Below are positions 51,447-58,008 of a DNA stretch of 64,000 nucleotides, in pieces. Every line of letters begins with the position of its first letter. Within the stretch, counting starts at the first letter, position 1. The notes below the pieces were generated by a model that was given only the letters and a program-made list of their open reading frames with translations, did not search any database and was not told where the DNA came from. The DNA is from Xylanimonas ulmi. Its GTDB lineage: Bacteria > Actinomycetota > Actinomycetes > Actinomycetales > Cellulomonadaceae. A program made the translations under genes and the position numbers. Where the stretch lies: positions 3,100,001 to 3,164,000 of the forward strand of contig NZ_SGWX01000001.1 of the NCBI RefSeq assembly GCF_004216535.1. The letters run 5' to 3'.

Positions 51447-52573
51447 GCGGACAACACCTCCCAGCGGGCCGATCCGGCGTTGGACTCGGCGTGCAGCACC
51501 TTGTCGATGTCGGCGTCGGACATCTCGTAGCCGTACAGGTCGTCGAACGTGGTGCGGATCTTGTCGCGCAGGCCCAGGTCGACGCCGTCGTGGTAGACGG
51601 TCGCGGCCCACTGCCACATGAGGTTCGACTCGTTGCATGGCGGGTCCCAGGCGAAGCCGCCGTTGGGCACCTTGTGGACGCGCTTGTTCTTCACCGCCGA
51701 GAGGGTGGACCAGCGTGGGTCGGCCATGAAGTCGGCCGGCGTCATGGGGTCGAAGTTGCCGAGGGTGACCACTTCGGGGTCCCACGCGAGCACCTGCTCC
51801 TGCGTGATCTCCACCGTGGTGCCCTGGCCGGCGTCCTTGGCGACGTTGGTGCCGCCGGCCAGCTCGATCCAGTAGTCCATGTAGGACCCGGCGGCAGACG
51901 CCGCGGTCTGCTCGGCAGCGTTGTACAGGTGCAGCGTGCGCGGCTTGGCCCTTCCGGCGACCGTCCTGGCCACCAGTGCGCGGTCGGACTCGAAGGTGTC
52001 GAGGATGCGCTGGGCCTTGTCCTGCGTGCCGAGCAGGTCGCCGAAGATGGTGACCCAGGCCTCAAGGTCCTCCTGAGTGCCGTACCTGAGCAGGATGGTG
52101 GGCAGGCCCGCCGCCCGGAGGGGTTCGACGATGTCGTCGCCCTTGTCGCCCCACTGGATGACGACGTCGGGGTTGCCCTTGAGGATCTCCTCGACATTGG
52201 GCACGAAGTCCTGGCCAGCGATGACCGAGGTCTGGAGCAGCTCGGGGAACATCGTGGCGAGGAAGCCGTTCTGGGCGAACTTCGCGGCCACCTGGTTGAT
52301 GCCGGTGATCCGGTCGGCCCCGCGGTCGGCGGCGATGATCATCGACGGCACGGGAATGATCGCCGAGGCGATGCGTTCCACCGGGCCGTCGAGCTCGATC
52401 GTCGTGCCGTACTGGTCGGTCACGGTCACAGTGCCGCTGGCATCACCCGACGACGGGGCGTCCGCCGCGTCGGCGGCGGGCGCGCGGGTCGAGCAGGCGG
52501 ACAGGCCGAGCGTGGCCGCCAAGGCACCGAGGCCGGCTGCCTGGAGCAGGTTCCGGCGGGTGGGGTGGGACAT
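51443..52573 (-). CDS. Iron-siderophore substrate-binding lipoprotein 2
   Basis: 376 residues. N-terminus TRRNLLQAAG with lipobox GLSACST. Its body parallels gene 1 throughout (ERIASAIIPVPSMIIAADRG, AWDPEVVTLGNFDPMTP, TFDDLYGYEMSDADIDKVLH), showing a tandem duplication followed by divergence. It is first in the operon, directly behind two iron boxes. Two binding proteins sharing one permease may widen the range of siderophores taken up. Confidence 0.92.
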   Translation of the reverse strand: MSHPTRRNLLQAAGLGALAATLGLSACSTRAPAADAADAPSSGDASGTVTVTDQYGTTIELDGPVERIASAIIPVPSMIIAADRGADRITGINQVAAKFAQNGFLATMFPELLQTSVIAGQDFVPNVEEILKGNPDVVIQWGDKGDDIVEPLRAAGLPTILLRYGTQEDLEAWVTIFGDLLGTQDKAQRILDTFESDRALVARTVAGRAKPRTLHLYNAAEQTAASAAGSYMDYWIELAGGTNVAKDAGQGTTVEITQEQVLAWDPEVVTLGNFDPMTPADFMADPRWSTLSAVKNKRVHKVPNGGFAWDPPCNESNLMWQWAATVYHDGVDLGLRDKIRTTFDDLYGYEMSDADIDKVLHAESNAGSARWEVLSA

Positions 52574-52594
52574 CGGTGAAGTCCTTCAATTGGT

Positions 52595-52613
52595 TTAGGT
52601 AAGCCTTGCCTTG
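52595..52613. promoter_or_regulatory. DtxR/IdeR-type iron box 1
   Basis: TTAGGTAAGCCTTGCCTTG closely follows the DtxR-family consensus TTAGGTTAGGCTAACCTAA. It lies 22 bases upstream of the first binding-protein gene. Confidence 0.8.
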
Positions 52614-52642
52614 GCGAACCGTGCGCGCCAGACGCTAGCAGT

Positions 52643-52661
52643 GAAGCGAAGGCTTACCTAA
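52643..52661. promoter_or_regulatory. DtxR/IdeR-type iron box 2 (reverse orientation)
   Basis: The complement reads TTAGGTAAGCCTTCGCTTC, matching box 1 over its first 14 bases. Two inverted boxes 48 bp apart suggest strong iron repression of the siderophore operon. Confidence 0.75.
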
Positions 52662-52734
52662 CTTCGGTGTATGAGATGGCTCACACGATCCCGTCACCAC
52701 GAACCGCCGCGCGGCGCGCCGAGCCGGGGAGGGA

Positions 52735-53574
52735 TCAGCCGGCCACCGTCACGACCGCCAGCACCACCAGCGGGGAGCCTGCGAGCACCAGGCCCGCGAC
52801 GGTGAGCCACCCGCCGTCGCGCAGCAGCGCGACGTACTCGCGGATGGTCGCGCTCGGCCAGTAGTAGCCGGCCGTGGGAGCCCCGACGACGTGCCCTTCC
52901 ATCTCGGTCCGGCGCAGCAGCGTCGCCGCGCGGAACGCATGGAAGTTGTTGGTGACCACGGTGACGCTGCCGGTGACGCCGCGCTCGGCGAGCAGCCGCC
53001 GCGTGTACCCGAGGTTCTGCTGCGTGGTGCGGGAGCGGTCCTCGCGGACGACGACGGCGGGCTCGACCCCGCGCGCATGCTCGAAGACCGTCCGCCCGAC
53101 GTCGAGCCGCGACGCCAGCAGCGGCGAGACCCGTCCGCCGACCAGCCCCGAGCCCAGCACGACGACGGCGCCGGTGGGTTTGGCCCATCGGCGCACGCCG
53201 CGCTGGTACAGCCACGACCACAGCAGGTAGGCGCTGAATCCGAACGCGAGGTAGCCCGCCGGGACCATCACGGCCAGGAGCCAGAGGATGAGCCGGTAGG
53301 ACTCGGTGAGGACGGCGAGGACTGCGAGGGCGAAGAACTCGAGCAGGAGCAGGCCGAGCAGCCCGGACAGCAGGTTGCCGAGCCGGCGCCCCTCCCGCCG
53401 GACCATCGTGATGCCGTTGCCGACGAGCGCAGCCGCCAGCAGCAGCACCCCGACGCGCAGCCGTCGCGGGTCGCGGCGCGCGTCGAGCGCGAACCAGCAG
53501 GCCAGGGCGATGAACCCATCGGCGGTCACGCTACTGGTCAGGCCGTCCCAGGCCGTCCAGCGGGCTGCCGTCAC
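52735..53574 (-). CDS. YdcF/ElyC-SanA (DUF218) family protein with an internal deletion
   Basis: 279 residues from GTG 53574 (GTGA overlap with gabD stop). Four or five N-terminal helices precede a DUF218 domain starting at AVVVLGSGLVGGRVSPLLAS. After EPAVVV (residue about 175) the sequence jumps straight to REDRSRTTQQNLGY; the intervening SGG-to-AMxxYL segment found in relatives, about 30 residues, is missing without breaking the frame. The closing VTVVTNNFHAFRAATLLRR is intact. The protein may be nonfunctional or altered. DUF218 proteins act in envelope carrier-lipid or vancomycin-related permeability roles. Confidence 0.75.
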   Translation of the reverse strand: MTAARWTAWDGLTSSVTADGFIALACWFALDARRDPRRLRVGVLLLAAALVGNGITMVRREGRRLGNLLSGLLGLLLLEFFALAVLAVLTESYRLILWLLAVMVPAGYLAFGFSAYLLWSWLYQRGVRRWAKPTGAVVVLGSGLVGGRVSPLLASRLDVGRTVFEHARGVEPAVVVREDRSRTTQQNLGYTRRLLAERGVTGSVTVVTNNFHAFRAATLLRRTEMEGHVVGAPTAGYYWPSATIREYVALLRDGGWLTVAGLVLAGSPLVVLAVVTVAG

Positions 53575-54485
53575 AGCGGCATGCCGACGTACTGGACCTC
53601 CTGGTACTCGGCGATGCCCTCGAAACCTCCCTCGCGGCCGGTGCCGGACTGCTTCATGCCGCCGAACGGGGCCGCCGCGTTGGAGATGACGCCGACGTTG
53701 AGGCCGAGGAGGCCGAACTCGAGACGCTCGGCGAAGCGCGGGCCCCGGCGGACGTCCTGGGTGAAGACGTAGGACGCGAGGCCGTACTCGGTCGAGTTCG
53801 CCAGCTCGGCCGCCTCGTCCTCGGTGGAGAAGGTGGCGACCGGGGCGACCGGGCCGAAGATCTCCTCGCGCATGCACCGGGCGTCCGTCGGCACGTCGCG
53901 CAGCAGAGTCGCCGGGAAGAAGTGGCCCTTGCCCTCCACGCGGGAGCCGCCGACGACGACGGTCGCGCCGCGCTCGACGGCGTCCGTCACGAACGCCTCG
54001 ACGGAGTCGACGGCCTTGGCCTCGACGAGGGGGCCGAGCGTGGTGCCCTCCGCCAGGCCGTTGCCGACCCGGACGGCGCGCATCTTGCCGGCGAGCTTCT
54101 CGACGAACGCGTCGGCCACCGACTCGTGCACGTACAGGCGGTTCGCTGCCGTGCACGCCTCGCCGCCGTTGCGCAGCTTGGCGGCCATCGCGCCCTCGAC
54201 GGCCTGGTCGAGGTCCGCGTCCTCGAACACGATGAGCGGGGCGTTGCCGCCGAGCTCCATCGAGGTGCGCAGCGCGTTCTCGGCGGCAGCCCGGATGAGG
54301 CTCTGCCCGGCGGCGGTCGAGCCCGTGAAGGAGACCTTGCGCAGTCGGGGGTCGGCGAACAGCGGCTCGCTCACGGCGGACACCGACGCCGACGGGACGA
54401 CGTTGAGCACACCGGCCGGCAGGCCGGCGTCGAGCATGATCTGAGCGAAGTACAGCGAGGTCAGCGGCGTGAGGCGGGCCGGCTT
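53571..54485 (-). pseudogene. gabD: 5'-truncated succinate-semialdehyde dehydrogenase (gabD remnant)
   Basis: The remaining frame begins at KPARLTPLTSLYFAQIMLDA and continues with the catalytic Glu region SMELGGNAPLIVFEDAD, the nucleophilic Cys in NGGEACTAANRLYVHE and a normal C-terminus ending GIAEYQEVQYVGMPL. The first 160-180 residues of a normal GabD, including much of the NAD-binding fold, are replaced by unrelated low-complexity sequence upstream of about 54486. An open frame extends further but has no aldehyde dehydrogenase character. Confidence 0.8.
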
Positions 54486-54649
54486 GCGAATGGCGCCGCA
54501 TCGACCACGTCGCCTGAGCCACCCGACAGGCCCACCCGACCACACACGGCCTGGCGGGCTCTCAGCCACACCCGGCCACCCAACAACTTACGGATCAGGG
54601 CTCAGCCAGCGCTCGAGCCGCGCAACACGAGCTGGGGTAATGGGAGCGG

Positions 54650-54985
54650 CTACATCTGTAAAGCGCGGAGGCGACGGCGTGCGGCTGTGATCTCCGCTGC
54701 CCGTTGGTCGAGCCTGGCGATCTCGGCATCGATGCGATCAGACGCGGCTTGGCAGCGCTGGGAGATCCCGTCGGCGCTGTGGCAGGGTGCGACCACGGCG
54801 ATGGCGTCCAGAGCGAGCCCGGCAGCCAGCAGGTCGCGAATCAGAGCGACTTGTCCTATTTGATCGTCGTCGTATTCGCGGTACCCGTTAGCGAGCCGGC
54901 GTGACCGGAGCAGGCCGACGGACTCGTAGTGGCGCAGCGATCGCGGTGATGCGCCGGTGATCTGAGCGAGCCGCCCGATACGCAT
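54650..54985 (-). CDS. MerR family transcriptional regulator
   Basis: 111 residues from ATG 54985. The HTH reads MRIGRLAQITGASPRSLRHY, then ESVGLLRSRRLANGYREYD, with a C-terminal coiled coil (IDAEIARLDQRAAEITAARR) and two Cys (APCHSADG, SQRCQA). Such short MerR proteins often control one divergent gene. Here the neighbour is a metal-dependent amidohydrolase, with a MerR-style stretched promoter between them. Confidence 0.9.
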   Translation of the reverse strand: MRIGRLAQITGASPRSLRHYESVGLLRSRRLANGYREYDDDQIGQVALIRDLLAAGLALDAIAVVAPCHSADGISQRCQAASDRIDAEIARLDQRAAEITAARRRLRALQM

Positions 54986-55001
54986 GCCTGCACCCTCTGA
55001 C

Positions 55002-55031
55002 TTGACCTTGACGCTGGTGTCAGAGTTTAGC
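55002..55031 (+). promoter_or_regulatory. MerR-type promoter of the amidohydrolase gene
   Basis: -35 TTGACC (55002-55007) and a -10-like TTTAGC (55026-55031) are 18-19 bp apart with the near-palindrome TGACGCTGGTGTCA (55009-55022) between them, the arrangement MerR proteins act on. Confidence 0.6.
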
Positions 55032-55057
55032 GTCGTGGTGAGCGGAGAGGAGTTCTG

Positions 55058-55852
55058 ATGATTGACATCCACGCCCATGTCACGACCGACTTCGAGCTGT
55101 ACCGGCAGCGCGCCGAGGAGGCCGGCGTCACCCGTCCTGTGTTCTTGTCCACGGCAGTACACCCCGAGCGCGCCACGACGCTGGACGAGGTCCGGGCCGA
55201 GCTCGATGGCTTGGCGGGGCTGCTCGACGGCGCGACTACTCCCGATGAGCGGTACGGGAGAAGCCAACGCGAGGTCGAGGTCGCTCTTGCCGCCTGGCCC
55301 GGGGCCTTGGCCATGCGCAAGATCGCACTTGAGTGGCCCGATGAGCGCATCATGGCGGCAACGCAGGACGCCGTGGCCGATCCCCACACCGTAGGGATCG
55401 GCGAACTGACACCCGCGGGTGGTCAAGGCGCGCTGATCGAATCGGTCGTGCGGGCATCCGCAGAGACAACGGCCGGTCGACCGCTACCCGTCTTGACCCA
55501 CGGCATCGAGCCGAACAACGCGGACGACCTGCGCGCATACGCTGCCGTCGCCGCCCGCCACCCACGCGTGCCGGTCATCATCGGAGCCTTCGGCGGACTC
55601 AACAGCATGCTCGCGGTCGACCTTGCCACGCAGCACCCCAACGTCTACCTCGACCTGTCGTCCGCGCTGCAGCTGTTCGTCGTGCGCGCTGCGCTCAACG
55701 AGATCCCTGACCGATGCCTGTTCGGGTCGAACGCCCCCTACGGCGACGTACTCGCCGCCCGGGCCACCGTCGAGGCGGCGACGCAAGACCGCGCCATCCG
55801 CGCTCGCGCCCTTGAGCACAACGCGCAAGAGCTGTTCGACCTTGTTGAGTGA
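55058..55852 (+). CDS. TatD/amidohydrolase-like metal-dependent hydrolase
   Basis: 264 residues. The N-terminal metal motif is MIDIHAHV; further ligands are the His in LPVLTHGIEPNN near residue 145 and the Asp in FGSNAPYGDVL near residue 230. This is a TIM-barrel amidohydrolase. GGAGAGGAG lies eight bases before ATG. The substrate is unknown; control by the divergent MerR gene suggests detoxification. Confidence 0.82.
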   Translation: MIDIHAHVTTDFELYRQRAEEAGVTRPVFLSTAVHPERATTLDEVRAELDGLAGLLDGATTPDERYGRSQREVEVALAAWPGALAMRKIALEWPDERIMAATQDAVADPHTVGIGELTPAGGQGALIESVVRASAETTAGRPLPVLTHGIEPNNADDLRAYAAVAARHPRVPVIIGAFGGLNSMLAVDLATQHPNVYLDLSSALQLFVVRAALNEIPDRCLFGSNAPYGDVLAARATVEAATQDRAIRARALEHNAQELFDLVE

Positions 55853-56136
55853 CCACCGGCTTCCCGGACCGGGACCCTATTGCTGTCGCCCCAGGACTCC
55901 GACACTCAAGCCGTCGTCTCTGGCCCTCCTCCACCCCCTGGCTGGATGCGCTCGAGCACCGCACTCAGAGTCTCCGCGCGGGCATCGGCGGCTGCTACAC
56001 GCACTGCCGCAGCCGCCGCCTCCCCCGGGGTCTTGGACTGGCAGCCGGTGATCAAGTGATCCGTGTTCGTGGTGTTTCGGCTTACGCCACCGCGACAGCG
56101 CCTCGCTCAAGAACCCGTCACTATGCGGGCACCCGC

Positions 56137-56218
56137 GCCAATCCGATCTTCTGCGTCGACGTTGAGCACGCGAACGACATGCGTCGCGCCCTCATCGAGG
56201 AGAACCCGGACTTGATGC
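56137..56218 (+). pseudogene. Fragment of a type I restriction enzyme HsdR helicase domain
   Basis: The frame reads ANPIFCVDVEHANDMRRALI and then EENPDLM. This matches the conserved IVFCVDxEHAxxMRRAL helicase segment of HsdR subunits. Nothing else of hsdR, hsdM or hsdS is present. It runs directly into repeat copy B. Confidence 0.6.
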
Positions 56219-56252
56219 TTACGAAACGTATCTGCCAGATTGCGAAAACTTG

Positions 56253-56346
56253 GCTGCACGTCGACAACTGTCGACGTGCAGCGCAGTCTTCGCAGACACG
56301 CCGGCCTACCTTTCTCGATCCCGCGCGTGTCTCCAGGATCGAGAAA
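56253..56346. repeat. Dispersed repeat, copy B, with two hairpins
   Basis: Hairpin one has perfect 14-bp arms (GCTGCACGTCGACA at 56253-56266 and its complement at 56269-56282). Hairpin two has 11-bp arms TTTCTCGATCC (56311-56321) and GGATCGAGAAA (56336-56346). The stretch between them aligns with copy A at 44819-44890. Confidence 0.75.
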
Positions 56347-56393
56347 TGTAGACCGGGACTTCGTTGACCGATCGGCGCGATCGACAACTCCCG

Positions 56394-56660
56394 TCAGACG
56401 ACGGTCGTCGCTGCCTTCACAGTCGCGTTGGCGATGCCTGCGTAGAGGAAGACGCCGAGGGTCTCGGGCCTGCCGTCGAGGCGGATCGTCATGTCCTTCT
56501 CCGCCGCGCGCCTCATGCCCTGCTTCTCGTAGAACCCGTACGAGCAGCGGGTGTCGGCGTAGAGGTAGAACTCGTTGCGGCCGTGGGCACGCAGGTGTGC
56601 CATGTAGGTGTCGTAGAGCCCAGCTTTGATCCTGTGGCCGTCCATGGCGTCCAGGTCGCG
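56394..56660 (-). pseudogene. C-terminal fragment of a GNAT N-acetyltransferase
   Basis: The frame contains RNEFYLYADTRCSYGFYEKQ and GMRRAAEKDMTIRLDG, the end of an acetyltransferase fold, and stops at 56394. The acetyl-CoA-binding R/Q-x-x-G-x-G/A segment and all before it are missing. Confidence 0.6.
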
Positions 56661-56789
56661 CGGTCCCCCGACGGCTGTCTGGCCGCCGTCTGCCGGGTGG
56701 TCTCGTGGTCACCCGCGTCTGCTGCGCCCATGCACCGCCGGCGCTTTGGATGGCGCGGCGATACCTGCTGACCGTCCGCCGACAGACCG

Positions 56790-57245
56790 TCAGCCGGCCT
56801 CGATGATCCTGCGCAGGTGCTCGAGGTTGTCCTTCATCCCCTTGCTGAAGAGCCGCTCCGCGAGGCCGCCGAGCAGCGCGGCCGGCCCTCGCAGTCCCTC
56901 GCCGCTGATGTGCCCATCCAGGGTCACGCGCGACCCGTCCGGGGTGCCGTCGACGACGTACCGGTAGACGAACGGCGTCGGCCCGGTCCGTGAGGTGAGG
57001 GTGATCTCGCGGCCCGGCTCGAACGACGTCACCTCCACCTCGTTGCGGACCGGACCGCCCGGCAGCTCCCGGACCACCTCGTAGCGGCCACCGACGCCGG
57101 GCCCGCCGCCGAGGTGACGGGCCGAACGGACCGCCGAGTACCACTGCGGCATGGTCATGACGTCGGCAACGTGTGCGAACACGTGGTCTGCGGGCGCGGC
57201 GATCTCGACGGCCATCTGGAACGCCATGTCGGCCCCCCTTTTCAT
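56790..57245 (-). CDS. SRPBCC family (polyketide cyclase/lipid transport-like) protein
   Basis: 151 residues. The Bet v1-like fold starts with MAVEIAAPADHVFAHVADVM, followed by PQWYSAVRSARHLGGGPGVG and ITLTSRTGPTPFVYRYVVDG, and ends with the long helix NLEHLRRIIEA. An internal ATG at 57227 is an alternative start. Divergent from a MarR gene with a palindrome in the gap, so regulation by that protein is likely. No ligand is known. Confidence 0.87.
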   Translation of the reverse strand: MKRGADMAFQMAVEIAAPADHVFAHVADVMTMPQWYSAVRSARHLGGGPGVGGRYEVVRELPGGPVRNEVEVTSFEPGREITLTSRTGPTPFVYRYVVDGTPDGSRVTLDGHISGEGLRGPAALLGGLAERLFSKGMKDNLEHLRRIIEAG

Positions 57246-57255
57246 GTCGTGTCAT

Positions 57256-57267
57256 CTTTCAAGAAAG
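57256..57267. promoter_or_regulatory. Palindrome CTTTC-AA-GAAAG, likely MarR operator
   Basis: Perfect inverted repeat in the 76-bp gap between the SRPBCC and marR genes; TGTCATCT and AGATGTCA extend the symmetry with a two-base slip. Confidence 0.55.
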
Positions 57268-57321
57268 TAGATGTCACGTCATGCAGCCTGTCAAGATGGG
57301 CAGGTGGCTGACGGAGCGCGC

Positions 57322-57786
57322 ATGACGCCGGTCGAGGAGTTCCGCTACCTGGTGCTGGCGGTGCAGCGCGAGGGCAACCGCCTGCTGGCGCGACGGCTCC
57401 GGACGGTCGGGCTGACGCCCTCGCAGGCCGAGGTGCTGCGAGTGCTCCAGGACCGAGCACCGTTGATGCTGTCCGACCTGGGCGAGCTCCTGGTCTGCGA
57501 GACGGGCACGAGCCCGAGCCGGCTCGTGGATCGCCTCGTCCTCGCCGGTCTCGTGTCACGCGACGTCGGCACGGACCGCCGGTCGGTGAGACTCGGGCTG
57601 ACCCCCGAGGGCGAGCGCAAGGTGCGGCAGGTGGAGGACGCCGAGCGGGCGCTGTACGACGAGCTCACACCCCTACTCGAGGGCGGGCACCTCGACGAGA
57701 CGCTGAGCACGCTACGCGCCGTCGCGGGGGCGTTCCCGGCCGGACGAGCCGTGGCTCTGCGCGCGGGCCGTCCGGTCGCCGGGTGA
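57322..57786 (+). CDS. MarR family transcriptional regulator
   Basis: 154 residues from ATG 57322 (ACGGAG upstream); GTG 57304 is an in-frame alternative. The winged HTH is LTPSQAEVLRVLQDRAPLML with TSPSRLVDRLVLAGLVSRDV and the wing TDRRSVRLGLTPEG. Likely controls itself and the divergent SRPBCC gene. Confidence 0.88.
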   Translation: MTPVEEFRYLVLAVQREGNRLLARRLRTVGLTPSQAEVLRVLQDRAPLMLSDLGELLVCETGTSPSRLVDRLVLAGLVSRDVGTDRRSVRLGLTPEGERKVRQVEDAERALYDELTPLLEGGHLDETLSTLRAVAGAFPAGRAVALRAGRPVAG

Positions 57787-57789
57787 CGG

Positions 57790-57867
57790 CTCGACCCGCG
57801 GCTCGCACTCGCCTTCAGGCTCGCGGAGTGCTTCACCGTCCCGGTCGAGTCGATCTTCAAGCCCTGA
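57790..57867 (+). pseudogene. C-terminal scrap of an HTH (Xre/YgzD-like) regulator
   Basis: The frame reads LDPRLALAFRLAECFTVPVE then SIFKP before TGA at 57865-57867. This matches the end of small Cro/CI-type regulators (PSLxLAFRLAExFGVPVESIF). It starts four bases after the marR stop; the HTH itself is missing. Confidence 0.55.
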
Positions 57868-58008
57868 GGCGGCCGCAGCCCGTCAGCCGCCGCTCCAGTC
57901 CGGCTCCGCGTCGGGTTCAGCAACGCTCACCCGGAGGTGTAGCCGCGCTTATGAAACATATGTGCCCAACTATGAAAAACAGCCCGCAGATCAACAACAA
58001 CACCCGCG

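Larger units (their letters stand above)
55853..56393. other. Decayed segment without intact genes
   Basis: Minus strand 55906-56080 has an unbroken frame ending in RVAAADARAETLSAVLERI and GPETTA that looks like the end of a lost gene I cannot identify. Plus strand 56137-56218 matches an HsdR fragment. 56253-56346 carries repeat copy B with two hairpins. The rest shows no coding signature. Confidence 0.6.
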
